From: Actinacidiphila guanduensis
Lineage (GTDB): Bacteria; Actinomycetota; Actinomycetes; Streptomycetales; Streptomycetaceae
DNA length: 64,000 nt
Direction of reading: 5' to 3'
Assembly (NCBI RefSeq): GCF_900103985.1
Contig: NZ_FNIE01000014.1
Location: 1-64,000, forward strand
Below are positions 8,924 through 18,364 of this stretch, in pieces. The notes beneath the pieces were generated by a model, which saw only the letters and a list, made by a program, of their open reading frames with translations, searched no databases and was not told the origin of the DNA. A program made the translations under genes and the position numbers. Position 1 is the stretch's first letter. Each line of letters starts with the position of its first letter.

Positions 8924-11900
8924 GTGACGCGCTCGCACCACGCACCAGCCCGGACGGGTCAAGCCGCACGGTCGGGGGGACCGCAGGGATGCTTGAGGAC
9001 GGCCGCCGTAGCCGCACTCGCTCTGCTCGCCTCCGCCGCTCTGGCCCTGCCCGCCTCCGCCGCACCAGCACAGCCCGACACCGGCACGGGCCAGGACAAC
9101 TACTCGTCCGGCCAGTCGGCCCCCGTCACCCCGGCGACGCCGGCCGACCCCGCCGTGCCCCGTCTCGACGACGGCTACGGGCCGGATGCCGCGCAGTCAC
9201 AGGCCATGCAGAAGGCCGCCGCCGAAGCCGCCGACACCGGTCAGCCCGTCGCCGTGGACAGCCTGACCACCCCCGAGCAACAGGTCACCGCGCTGCCCGG
9301 CGGGGGATTCCAGCTGAACGCGAACCCGGAGCCCGTGCGCGCACGGAAGGCAGGCGCCTGGGTCCCGGTCGACACCGCCCTCCATCAGGCTCCCGATGGC
9401 CGATGGGCGCCTTCCGCCACCGCGTACGGCACGGTCTCCTTCTCCGCCGGTGGTGACACCGCCCTGGTGACCAGCTCCTACGCCGGCACAGCCGTCACCA
9501 TCCGCTGGCCGCACGCACTGCCGGCTCCCGAGATCGACGGGGCGACCGCCACCTACCCGGACGTGCTGCCGTCGGTCGATCTGAAGCTGACCGCCACGTC
9601 CTCCGGCGGCTTCAGCGACGTGCTGGTCGTCAAGTCACCTGCCGCAGCAGCGCGCCCGGACCTCGCCACCCTCGAACTCGCCACCTCCGTCACGGGAGGT
9701 ACCCTGCATCACTCCGGGAACGGGCTGAGGGTCGCAGACCACGCGGGGAACGAAGTGATGTCGGCGGCCACGCCCCTGATGTGGGACTCCAACACCACGC
9801 TGCCCGCGAACACCTCGCACAGCGCCGCGGCCTCACGGGTCCCGACGGCCGCCGACCCGTCCGACGCAGCCCACGCGGGACTGGCCGCACACATCGCACC
9901 GGTCATGACCTCGGTCAGCGGCTCCCGGCTCACCCTCACACCGCAGCAGAGCCTGCTCACCGCGCGCACCACCGTCTTCCCGGTCTACATCGACCCGACG
10001 TTCAACTGGCACCCGTCCAGCCCGGGCGCTCCGGCCTTCGACGAGGTCAAGCAGGGCTGCCCCGGCACGTCCTTCTACAACAGCACCGGCAAGCTCGCCG
10101 ACAACGGCAACCTCGGCGTCGGCTACAACGGCTGGGCCGAAGGCGACTGCAACACCGGCGACGAACACGCCATCTACCAGTGGAAGCTCTCCTCCACACT
10201 CTTCGGCGCGCACATCAACAGCGCCACAGTGGAAGCCACCGAGGTCTTCACGGCCGCCTGCTCGGGCACCTACCCGGTCAACCTGCACTGGTCGGGCGGA
10301 ATCGGCTCCGGCACCGACTGGAGCAACCGCCCCAAGTACAACAGCTACTCGACCTCCGTCGACTTCGCCCGCGGCTACAACCCGGACCTGTGCCCGTCGG
10401 CCGGCGACGTCAGCCACGGCTTCAACGTCCTCACCCCCATCAAGGCCGATGCCTCCGGGCACTCCGCCTCCTTCACCGCCACCCTGAGCGAGGACAGCAC
10501 CGAGTCGTCCCGCAACGACTTCGGGTTCTCCCGCTTCTCGCACAACCCGAGCCTGCAGATCGAGTACAACACCAAGCCCTCGGTGCCCTCGGCCGCGACC
10601 ATGGCCGCGATCTCGGGGGCGGACGACGCCGCGTGCGACACCACCGCCCCGTACCCGTACATGGGCAAGACACTCGCCAGCACCCCGCCGATCCTTGAGG
10701 CCAAGGTCTCCGACAAGGACGCCGACAAGCTCCGCGCCACCTTCCAGTACTGGGTCGACGGCAGCACCACCAAGGCCACCGGTCTGAGCAACGACAACCT
10801 CAGCAGCGGCACCTACGCCAAGTTCAGCCTGCCCGCGAGCTTCGTCAGCTCCCTCACCAACGGCAAAACCGTCGACTGGCAGGCGGAAGTCACCGACGGC
10901 GAGGACTCCACCACCTTCGCCCAGTCCCCCACCTGCCACTTCACGGCAGAACCCACCGCGCCCGACGCACCCACCGTGACCTCCGAGAACGACCTCTACC
11001 CGAACACCGACCAGGACGGAGGCGTCGGCGCAGCCGCGGGCACGGCAGGGACATTCGACGTCGCCACCGCCGGTGGGGCGAGCGCCGCGAAGTTCGTCTG
11101 GTCCCTCGACGTGCCGCCGCCCACCAGCAACCCGCCGGCCGCGCAGACCGTGCCCGCCTCCTCCGGCAAGGGCCAGATCAGCGCCACCCCGTACGCGCCC
11201 GGCCCGCACACGCTGTGGGTCTACGCCGTGGACGCCGCGGGCGACGACTCCGGCACCACCGGATACCCCTTCCTCGCCACCGGCGACCCCGGCAGCACCT
11301 GCTCCACCCTGAGCGCCTGCTTCGACAACACCGCCATCAGCGCCGACACCGCCACCGCGAAGGCCGACATCGACGGCAGCGGCGACAGCTTCTCCGCCAC
11401 CGACCTGGCCAATGCCGGCTGGACCAGTGGCGGAAAGGTCACCGTCGACGGCGCCACGTTCACCCTGCCCGCCTTCGGCTCCGGCCAGAAGGACAACGTC
11501 CTCGCCGACAACCAGACCGTCGGCTTCAGCGGCTCCGGCAGCGCACTGGAATTCCTCCTCACCGCCACCGACGCCAACCTCGCCACCCCCGGCGCCATCG
11601 ACGGCGACCAGACCGCCCCCTACGTCCCCGAAGGGACAGAAGTCGTCGGCTCCTACTGCTTCGACGGCACCACGCCGAACGGCCCCTGCGCCGCGACCGG
11701 CTCCATCACCTACACCGACGGCACCTCGGTGCCCTACGTCCTGACCGTGCCCAACTGGTGGGACATGGGCGGCTCTCTGCCCACCGTCGTCCTGCCGCAC
11801 CGCAATGACGCCACCGGCACCCATGCCTCACCGCACGGGCTGTTCGCATTCTCCGTCCCCACCAACCCCGGCAAGACCATCGCCTCCGTCACCCTGCCGG

Positions 11901-13909
11901 ACGTCGGCAACCACATCGGCTTCCAGGCCCCGACGCTGCACATCTTCGGCATGGCCACCCGCAACACCACCGCCGGCACCCCCGAAGCCACCGGCACCAC
12001 CGCCGCCGCCCCCGACGGCCAGTCCTGGACCGGCGCCTGGGCCAACCCCAACGAGGGCCAGTACAACTTCCAGGGCACCGCCTTCTCCAACCAGACCTTC
12101 CGGGTCGCCCTGAAGCCCTCGCTGTCCGGCGGCACCGTACGCGTCAAACTCGACAACGCCCTCGGCGCGAGCAAGCTGACCATCGGACACGCCACCGTCG
12201 CAGTCGACTCCGGCTCGGAATCCCCCTCCCCGATACCCGCGGGAGCACCGGCGACACTGAAGTTCGGCGGCGCCCAGTCCGTCACCATCCCCGCCGGCGG
12301 CTCCGTCTACAGTGACCCGCTGGGCTTCTCCGTCACCGCCGGCCAGTACTTGCTGGTCTCCTACCAGCTGTCCAACTCCGTGCCCTATCTGGTGCAGCAC
12401 TCGTTCGCCAACACCGCCTACGAGTACCTCACCGCCGTCGGCGCCGGCGACAAGACCACCGACACCACGGGAACCCCCTTCGCCGAGCAGTGGAACGGCT
12501 GGTACACCGACCTGGTGACCAACCTCGACGTCATCTCCGCCGGGACCCCCACCCAGGCCGTACTCGGCGACGGTCTCATCGACGCCTTCCAGCCCAACAC
12601 CCACCCCGTCACCAACGGCACCCGCGTCTCCGACGCCCTGGCCGACGCCGAACCCACCACCCCCCACCCCTACGGCACCATCGCCGAAGGCATCGAGTCC
12701 AACGACCTGATGACCGACAACCCCCAGACCTACAACGGCAACACGGTCGGCGGCCCCGCGGTCCTCTCCCGCATCGACCGCGACCTCCTCGACCAACCCG
12801 GCATCAGCAACGTCGTCATCACCGAGGGACTCGAAGACCTCCTCCAGGGCACCACCAGCGACGCACTCGAATCCAACGGCTACACCGCGCTCGTCCAGCA
12901 ACTCCAAGGCTGGGGCATCGCCACGACCATCGCCTCTCTCACCCCGTGCGAGGGATACGGCGGAAGCGGGGCCACCCCCGACGATCCCTGCACCGCCGAC
13001 ACCGACACCAACCGCACCGCCGTCAACGACTGGCTCAGCGGCATGCCCCTGGGCACCCCATGGGACACCGCGCCGGTCTACAACGCAGACTTCGACACGG
13101 CGCTGGCCGTGCCCGACTCCACCACCGGTGAGGAGAAACTCGCCACCGCCGCCGACACCGGCGATCACGTCAACCTCACGGACGCCGGCTACGCCGCCGA
13201 GACACTCGCCATCATCTCCCCCCACGACACCTGGAACTTCGACGACGGCGACGGCTTCACCCTCGCCACCGACACCGCACCCACCGACACCCCCACCACC
13301 GCGAACGACACCACCACCGGGGTCGGCGCCGAACCCCTGACCCTCGCCGGGACGACCACCTGGACCGACGACCCCACCCGCGGCGAAACCCTCACCTTCG
13401 ACGGCGCCACGGGCGAAGCCGACAGCACCGGACCCGCGCTCGACACCACCGGCAGCTACTCCCTCTCCGCCTGGGTCAAACTCAGCTCGCTCCCCGCCCA
13501 CAACGCCACCGTCGCCGCCCAGTCCGGCACCGTGAACAGCCCCTTCTACCTGCAGTACAACTACACCGCCGCAGGTGCTCCCGGCTGGGCGCTCAGCTTC
13601 ACCAAAGCCGACACCGCGAGCCCCGGCTTCTGGACCGCGGCGACCACCGGCGCCACGACCAGCTGGACCCACCTCGTCGGCACCTACAACGCCACCACTC
13701 ACACCGCCCGCCTCTACGTCAACGGCACCCTGGCCGCCACCGCCACCGGCGTCACCTCCTGGAACGCCACCGGACCCTTCACCGCCGGCCACGACCAGTA
13801 CAACGGCGCCGACGGCGACCACCTCCCTGGGGCCATCAGCGATCTCCAGGCCTGGAACTACACCCTCGACCCCAACCAGGTCACCGCCCTCTACCAGCAG
13901 ATCCCCTGA
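8924..13909 (+). CDS. large secreted DNRLRE / degenerate SGNH / LamG-fold protein
   Basis: The preferred start is the GTG at 8924, 5 bases after GGGAG (an ATG at 8858 is in frame but has a weaker site), giving 1661 residues. A signal peptide has twin-basic n-region residues, then AAVAALALLASAALALPASAA. The N-terminal third follows the pattern of the DNRLRE-containing surface proteins that often sit beside RHS toxins in streptomycetes. Ig-like and galactose-binding-like beta regions fill the middle. At 12560-13210 lies an SGNH-hydrolase-like region with block I as LGDGLIDA, block III as TEGLEDL and block V as DHVNLTDAGY. The C-terminal ~200 residues are a LamG/concanavalin-like jelly roll (SYSLSAWVKL, WTHLVGTYNATTHTARLYVNG). 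It is probably a cell-wall or extracellular adhesion partner of the toxin. No LPXTG motif or C-terminal anchor is seen. Confidence 0.75.
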   Translation: MTRSHHAPARTGQAARSGGPQGCLRTAAVAALALLASAALALPASAAPAQPDTGTGQDNYSSGQSAPVTPATPADPAVPRLDDGYGPDAAQSQAMQKAAAEAADTGQPVAVDSLTTPEQQVTALPGGGFQLNANPEPVRARKAGAWVPVDTALHQAPDGRWAPSATAYGTVSFSAGGDTALVTSSYAGTAVTIRWPHALPAPEIDGATATYPDVLPSVDLKLTATSSGGFSDVLVVKSPAAAARPDLATLELATSVTGGTLHHSGNGLRVADHAGNEVMSAATPLMWDSNTTLPANTSHSAAASRVPTAADPSDAAHAGLAAHIAPVMTSVSGSRLTLTPQQSLLTARTTVFPVYIDPTFNWHPSSPGAPAFDEVKQGCPGTSFYNSTGKLADNGNLGVGYNGWAEGDCNTGDEHAIYQWKLSSTLFGAHINSATVEATEVFTAACSGTYPVNLHWSGGIGSGTDWSNRPKYNSYSTSVDFARGYNPDLCPSAGDVSHGFNVLTPIKADASGHSASFTATLSEDSTESSRNDFGFSRFSHNPSLQIEYNTKPSVPSAATMAAISGADDAACDTTAPYPYMGKTLASTPPILEAKVSDKDADKLRATFQYWVDGSTTKATGLSNDNLSSGTYAKFSLPASFVSSLTNGKTVDWQAEVTDGEDSTTFAQSPTCHFTAEPTAPDAPTVTSENDLYPNTDQDGGVGAAAGTAGTFDVATAGGASAAKFVWSLDVPPPTSNPPAAQTVPASSGKGQISATPYAPGPHTLWVYAVDAAGDDSGTTGYPFLATGDPGSTCSTLSACFDNTAISADTATAKADIDGSGDSFSATDLANAGWTSGGKVTVDGATFTLPAFGSGQKDNVLADNQTVGFSGSGSALEFLLTATDANLATPGAIDGDQTAPYVPEGTEVVGSYCFDGTTPNGPCAATGSITYTDGTSVPYVLTVPNWWDMGGSLPTVVLPHRNDATGTHASPHGLFAFSVPTNPGKTIASVTLPDVGNHIGFQAPTLHIFGMATRNTTAGTPEATGTTAAAPDGQSWTGAWANPNEGQYNFQGTAFSNQTFRVALKPSLSGGTVRVKLDNALGASKLTIGHATVAVDSGSESPSPIPAGAPATLKFGGAQSVTIPAGGSVYSDPLGFSVTAGQYLLVSYQLSNSVPYLVQHSFANTAYEYLTAVGAGDKTTDTTGTPFAEQWNGWYTDLVTNLDVISAGTPTQAVLGDGLIDAFQPNTHPVTNGTRVSDALADAEPTTPHPYGTIAEGIESNDLMTDNPQTYNGNTVGGPAVLSRIDRDLLDQPGISNVVITEGLEDLLQGTTSDALESNGYTALVQQLQGWGIATTIASLTPCEGYGGSGATPDDPCTADTDTNRTAVNDWLSGMPLGTPWDTAPVYNADFDTALAVPDSTTGEEKLATAADTGDHVNLTDAGYAAETLAIISPHDTWNFDDGDGFTLATDTAPTDTPTTANDTTTGVGAEPLTLAGTTTWTDDPTRGETLTFDGATGEADSTGPALDTTGSYSLSAWVKLSSLPAHNATVAAQSGTVNSPFYLQYNYTAAGAPGWALSFTKADTASPGFWTAATTGATTSWTHLVGTYNATTHTARLYVNGTLAATATGVTSWNATGPFTAGHDQYNGADGDHLPGAISDLQAWNYTLDPNQVTALYQQIP

Positions 13910-13920
13910 CCACCCCCTCA

Positions 13921-13963
13921 GTGAGAGCGCGCGGCCTACTACTGCGGGTGGCCGCGCGCTCAC
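13921..13963 (+). terminator. hairpin terminator after LamG gene
   Basis: GTGAG-AG-CGCGCGGCC pairs with GGCCGCGCGCTCAC, a 14-bp stem interrupted by a 2-base bulge, with a 13-base loop. It begins 11 bases after the stop codon of the LamG gene. Confidence 0.8.
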
Positions 13964-14298
13964 CACCGCCAGGGGAACTCGACCAGACCCCCTGCTGCCC
14001 GCCAGGCCCCCGGACGACCCGCGACGTGCGGGTCCCACGCCCGGTAGGGCTCACCGCTTGCGCAAGCGGCTGACCCCTCAGAGAAGAGTCCCCGGTGACC
14101 GCATCGCGGGCGGGCGCGGCAGCGGGGGCGGTGGTGGCAGTAGCGTACGAGGGAGGCGCTCCCGTACCAGCCAGGTGGCGGGCGCGGTCTCGGGGAGTCC
14201 GCGGCGGCCGGTGCCGCCCCGCTCCTGCAGCACGCGCGGTTCACGGCGGGGCTCCCGCCGGGCCGCGGCAGCTCCTTCACGGCGGAACGGTGACACGC
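13964..14298. other. intergenic region before pheA
   Basis: There is no credible gene on either strand. The only structure seen is a perfect 16-base palindrome, CCGCTTGCGCAAGCGG, at 14054-14069. It could be a regulator site or cruciform; its partner is unknown. Confidence 0.5.
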
Positions 14299-15144
14299 AT
14301 GACGACAGTCGCATACCAAGGCGAACCCGGCTCCAACTCGTCCACGGCGGCGCGCGAGCTGTTCCCCGGCTGCACGGAGCTGCCCTGCACGGGCTTCGAG
14401 GAGGCGCTGGACGCGGTGACCCTCGGTACGGCGGACCTCGCGGTGATCCCCGTGGACAACTCGACCGCCGGCCGGGTCGCCGACGTGCACCACCTGCTGC
14501 CGGAGTCGGGGCTGTCGATCGTCGCGGAGTACTTCCTCGCCATCCGCTTCGACCTGGTGGGGGTGCGCGGGGCGTCACTCGCCGGGGTCGAGTGCGTACG
14601 CAGCCACGTGCACGCGCTCGGGCAGTGCCGCAAGGTGCTGCGGAAGGGGGGCTGGCGCACGCTGGTCACCGACGACACCGCGGGCGCCGCCCGCGAAGTG
14701 GCCGAACTCGGCGACCCGCGGCACGCGGCACTCGCGCCACCGCTCGCGGCCAGCCTGTACGACCTGGAGGTGCTCCAGGCCGGCGTCGAGGACAACCCGG
14801 ACAACACGACGCGGTTCGTCGTCCTGTCCCGCGAGGGCGCTTCCCCGGCCGCGGAAGCGCCCGAGGGCCCGATGATGACCAGCCTGTTCTTCTGCGTGCG
14901 CAACATCCCGAGCGCTCTCTACAAGGCGCTGGGCGGTTTCGCGAGCAACGCGGTGAACCTCACGAAGATCGAGAGCTACCAGATGGGCGCGGGCCTCAAC
15001 CCGAGCCGCTTCTACGTGGAGATCGAGGGCCACCCCGCCGAGCCGCACGTGGCCCTGGCCCTCGAAGAGCTCCACTTCTTCTCCTCCGAAGTCCGCATCC
15101 TGGGCACCTACCCCGCCCACCCCCACCGCACGGAGTCCCGCTAG
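14299..15144 (+). CDS. pheA: prephenate dehydratase
   Basis: Converts prephenate to phenylpyruvate in phenylalanine biosynthesis. From the ATG at 14299 the protein has 281 residues, close to the usual monofunctional actinobacterial length. The catalytic type-2 periplasmic-binding-like fold begins VAYQGEPGSNS and contains the family TRF motif (DNTTRFVVLSR), whose Thr is essential in characterised enzymes. The C-terminal ACT domain (LFFCVRNIPSALYKALGGFA, NLTKIESYQ) is the phenylalanine-sensing part; the usual ESRP is ESYQ here, so feedback sensitivity may differ. A GTG at 14290 is an alternative start. The open frame extending back to 14095 has no family resemblance. It stands alone, with no aromatic-pathway neighbours. 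Confidence 0.9.
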   Translation: MTTVAYQGEPGSNSSTAARELFPGCTELPCTGFEEALDAVTLGTADLAVIPVDNSTAGRVADVHHLLPESGLSIVAEYFLAIRFDLVGVRGASLAGVECVRSHVHALGQCRKVLRKGGWRTLVTDDTAGAAREVAELGDPRHAALAPPLAASLYDLEVLQAGVEDNPDNTTRFVVLSREGASPAAEAPEGPMMTSLFFCVRNIPSALYKALGGFASNAVNLTKIESYQMGAGLNPSRFYVEIEGHPAEPHVALALEELHFFSSEVRILGTYPAHPHRTESR

Positions 15145-15744
15145 CAGGTGCCGCTACCCGCTCAGGGGCATTCAGGTCGCGCGGCACTCCGCGGGCCGGC
15201 AGCGACGGTGAGCTGCCCGATCCGGATGCGGGAGGGGCTGCGGCCGTGGCCGGATCCTGCGTGCCCGGCCGGGGCAGGACGTTGTGCGAGGCCGAGCGGG
15301 GCAGCGCAGCGGAGGGCGATCGGTCCCGGCGGCGGGATCGGGTCTCAGCAGCGGGGCGGAACCGAGGGGGCCGTGCTAGCGTGGCGGTGGGTTGCAGCCG
15401 TGGTTGCCGGAGAGTCCGGCTCCGGACCGGGCCGATCGCCGCGGCAGGGCGGACTTCCCACCCGGAGTTCCAGACATCGCATCCGAGAACGCCTACTTCA
15501 CCGCCGGGACCTGCACCTTCGAGGCGCGGGCTCCGGCTCGCCGCGTTTCACGAGGTGCGCCGCGACGGCCAGGAGGGTTCGCATCGAGCGTGACCGCCTG
15601 CTCCGGTACGGGGCCGCAACGGGGAAGGCCCGGCGACGCTCCCCCGTCAGGCCGCACCCCTGCCCGAAGTCCCCGGCCGGACCTCGCTCCCGGCCCGTTG
15701 GCCCCTTCTCCGACCAGCCACTTCTCCAGCTCTTGTGAGGCTTC
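15145..15744. other. 600-base gap without a supported gene
   Basis: Several frames are open but none has a family-like product, a good ribosome site and consistent codon bias together. The stretch probably contains a long leader or promoter region for the SCO5918-like gene. A TAGCGT at 15377-15382 could be a -10 element; no matching -35 could be fixed. Confidence 0.4.
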
Positions 15745-16053
15745 ATGCGTTGCATCATCGCCCGGTACCCGTTCGACCTGACCAAGGACGGAGTGCTGGA
15801 CTCCATGAAGGGCATCGCGCCCGAGCCCGTCACCGGCCGGTCCGTCGTCATCGGCCGCCGCCGCTACCCGATCAAGCAGGTCGGGCAGGTGATCACCCGA
15901 CAGGACCCCCGCGACTTCACGGGTGACGAGGTCGCGCGTGCGTTGACCCGTCTCGGGTTCACCTGCGAGGAGCAGCCGCCGGCGGCAGACGTCCCGACAC
16001 CGCTTCAGGCCGCCTCGGCGCTGTTCGGAACCGCCGACACACCGCAGGAGTGA
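15745..16053 (+). CDS. SCO5918-like conserved small protein
   Basis: A 102-residue soluble protein starting MRCIIARYPFDLTKDGVLDS, with conserved-looking blocks GRSVVIGRRRYPIKQVGQV and ITRQDPRDFTGDEVARAL. From memory this matches the streptomycete SCO5918 family, often found near cold-shock genes; its biochemical role is not established. GTGAGG lies 5 bases before the ATG. No cold-shock gene is seen nearby. It ends before a perfect bidirectional hairpin that separates it from the convergent ricin-lectin gene. Confidence 0.75.
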   Translation: MRCIIARYPFDLTKDGVLDSMKGIAPEPVTGRSVVIGRRRYPIKQVGQVITRQDPRDFTGDEVARALTRLGFTCEEQPPAADVPTPLQAASALFGTADTPQE

Positions 16054-16085
16054 CGACCGGCGGGTGACCGCCGCACAGACTCAGC

Positions 16086-16119
16086 GGGGGCCCTGCCGAC
16101 ACGTGTCGGCAGGGCCCCC
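16086..16119. terminator. perfect 34-base palindromic bidirectional terminator
   Basis: GGGGGCCCTGCCGACA (16086-16101) pairs exactly with TGTCGGCAGGGCCCCC (16104-16119). It sits between two convergent genes, the SCO5918-like gene and the ricin-lectin gene, so it probably serves both. Its core CCCTGCCG resembles the hairpin at 787-823. Confidence 0.85.
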
Positions 16120-16295
16120 GATGCCGTACGGGCCGGACCACGAGCGGAGGACCGGTGCGCCCACATCGGCACAGAGCACCGGCGCGCAGCCGATCCGTCC
16201 CGGCCCCGCCGGCCCGGCGCTGAACCGAACGCGCCGTACGTGCCCGCTCCTGACTGTCCACCGCAACGCCCGAGCCCGCAGCAGCGGCCGGGACG

Positions 16296-17924
16296 CTACG
16301 TCGCGCTGCCCACCCAGGAGTGGGCGGGGTTCGTGGCGTCGCAGGGCCATTGGACCGCGTCGGCGCCGTTCGTGGTGCTGCCGCCGTAGATCGTCAGGCA
16401 CTGCGCGCTCTCGCCGTTGAAGAGGATCGAGCCGTCGCCCGCGGCTCCCGTCGCACGGGTCCACTCCTGGGAGGCGCTGCCGTTGCAGTCCCACTGAACC
16501 AGCAGCGCGCCGTTCGTGCTGCTGCCGCCGTAGACCGTCAGGCAGCGGCCGCTCTGGAAGTTGCGGATCGTGTCGCCGCTCCAGTACCAGTTCTGCGGGC
16601 TCGTGCCGTCGCAGTCCCACTGCACGACGTCCGCCCCGTTGTTGAGGCTCGCCCCGTACGGCAGCAGGCACTTTCCGCTGTTGACGTTCTTGAAGCGCAC
16701 CGTGCTGATCGCGCTCGCGGCCGGGTCGATGTCGAACACCACCCGCTGCGGGTACACCTCGTCCGCCTGGTCGACCTCGTTGACGCCGTGGATGCGGTCG
16801 GCGCCCGCGTCGTAGTCGAGGTTCTGCGTCATGTCGGGGGCCGCGGTCAGCACCGAAGGGGCCGCGCCCGGGGCGCCCTTGTGGATGCAGTCGCTCTCGC
16901 GGTAGCCGTTGTCGAAGCTGCTCGGGCAGGTACCGCTGATGAAGAAGGCGCCGTCGGCGAAGACCACGCCCTGCATGTGCCAGACCGGCGAGACCCACGC
17001 GGCGGTGGCCGCGCTGCTGCCGTGCGCCGTGGCGGAGACCGGCAGGCCGGTGTCGAGGTCGAACGGCCAGCGCATCAGGCGCCCGCCGGGCGCGTTGTCC
17101 TGCACGTACTCGGCGGAGGTCAGCGCCTGGTCCGCCCGGTCGAAGCTCATGGCGTTCAGGCAGGGGCCGTCGCCGGTCAAGGACGCGCAGGCGCCGTCGG
17201 CGAGGCCGGTGGTGGAGTAGCTGTAGCGCACGGGCAGGAGGTAGGTGAAGCCCTGGAAGCCGATGGAGTCCCGTCGCAGGTCGCCGAGTTGGTAGACGTC
17301 GAGCCTCTTGCCGTAGCCGACCAGGAGGTTGTCGCCGTACCAGACGACGCTGTCCACATGGCCCGGCCGGGTGGTGAAGGCGCCGGCCGTCCCGGGGGTG
17401 ATCAGCAGGACGTCCACGTAGCGGGGAGTGGCGCTGTCGCGGTCGATGAAGCGCAACTTGGCGAGGCTGTCGGATGCCGCGTGCCAGGAGGTCACCTCCC
17501 AGCGGTGCCCGCCCCAGGTGCCGTCGGAGGTCTTGGCGTGCGGAAGTGAAAGCCCTTGCGGGGCCCAGCCGTTGGTGCCGCTCTCGTCGGCGGAGTCGTC
17601 CCAGCAGTAACCGGCCGCGTGGACACCGGGGTTGAAGGGCGTCGGGTAGCACAGGCCGGACCGGCCGGCCGTGCCGGTACCCGCCAGACCGGTGAGGGAC
17701 TGCGTCGAGAGCGCGGGATTCTGCGCCAACTGGCCGATGTCGTCGGCGTGGTCGGGCAGTGCGGTGAGCTGGAAGCTGCTCGCGTCGATCGGGTCGATGC
17801 CGGACGCGGCGTGCGCGGTACCCGCGCCCGCTCCCGCCCACAGCCCGCCGGCGAGCACGACGGCCGCCGTCCATGTACGCAGCAGCCGCGCGGCGCGGCC
17901 GAGGTTCCGGAGATGGGGTGCCAT
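16296..17924 (-). CDS. secreted protein with C-terminal ricin-type (CBM13) lectin domain
   Basis: A 542-residue protein with GGAGGGTGG just before the ATG. The signal peptide is about residues 1-40 (AAVVLAGGLWAGAGAGTAHAA). Residues ~41-400 form a unique secreted domain containing Trp-rich blocks (WGGHRWEVTSWHAASDSLAK, GVVFADGAFFISGTCPS) and several Cys that may pair; I cannot assign its fold, although a beta-propeller-like repeat is possible. Residues ~410-542 are a ricin B-type trefoil with three repeats of the pattern KCLxxYGxSxxNGAxVxQWxC..QxW (DVVQWDCDGTSPQNWYW, LLVQWDCNGSASQEW, DAVQWPCDATNPAHSW). Such modules bind galactose- or xylan-type glycans. The gene is monocistronic and convergent with the SCO5918-like gene. 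Confidence 0.8.
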   Translation of the reverse strand: MAPHLRNLGRAARLLRTWTAAVVLAGGLWAGAGAGTAHAASGIDPIDASSFQLTALPDHADDIGQLAQNPALSTQSLTGLAGTGTAGRSGLCYPTPFNPGVHAAGYCWDDSADESGTNGWAPQGLSLPHAKTSDGTWGGHRWEVTSWHAASDSLAKLRFIDRDSATPRYVDVLLITPGTAGAFTTRPGHVDSVVWYGDNLLVGYGKRLDVYQLGDLRRDSIGFQGFTYLLPVRYSYSTTGLADGACASLTGDGPCLNAMSFDRADQALTSAEYVQDNAPGGRLMRWPFDLDTGLPVSATAHGSSAATAAWVSPVWHMQGVVFADGAFFISGTCPSSFDNGYRESDCIHKGAPGAAPSVLTAAPDMTQNLDYDAGADRIHGVNEVDQADEVYPQRVVFDIDPAASAISTVRFKNVNSGKCLLPYGASLNNGADVVQWDCDGTSPQNWYWSGDTIRNFQSGRCLTVYGGSSTNGALLVQWDCNGSASQEWTRATGAAGDGSILFNGESAQCLTIYGGSTTNGADAVQWPCDATNPAHSWVGSAT

Positions 17925-18364
17925 GGGCCACCCTCCTGCCTGGTGTGGGACATGCGGTCACGGGACATCAGTGGCGTCCGCCGACCGGACGCCACCCACC
18001 GAGGCGCCACCCTCTCATGCCCCACCGCCCGGAATCCGAGTCGCGACCTCCCCACGGCCTGGCTGACCTGCCGAACTCCCGTCCGCCCGGCCCGCAGGCG
18101 GAACGAGGTGGGCGAAGCGGCTCCCGTGAGTGTCACCCGCGCCGCCGCCAGCCGATCAGGCCGCCCACCGGATGAATGCCCTTACCGTTTCGATCCCTTG
18201 ACGGTGATCTTGGCGAAACGTAGCGTGTGCGTCCGCAGGGCCGCGGCCTGCACCGGCGGCCGGTGCCGTGGACGCGTCACCCGCCTTTCCGCGCAGGTCG
18301 CGCCTCCCCCCGCCGTTTCTTTCGGGCTTCTCTTCGGCCCGCACACCGCAGAGGAAGGAACCAG

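Noticed and set aside
11828..14038. Minus-strand 736-codon open frame
   Set aside because: Antisense shadow of the LamG gene; Gly/Val-rich product and no ribosome site.
14095..14298. Longer N-terminus for prephenate dehydratase
   Set aside because: The extra ~68 residues are Ala/Arg/Gly-rich and not part of the family; the fold begins at the 14299 start.
15392..15781. Plus-strand 129-codon frame before the SCO5918-like gene
   Set aside because: No family resemblance, no ribosome site, and it overlaps the well-supported start of the next gene.
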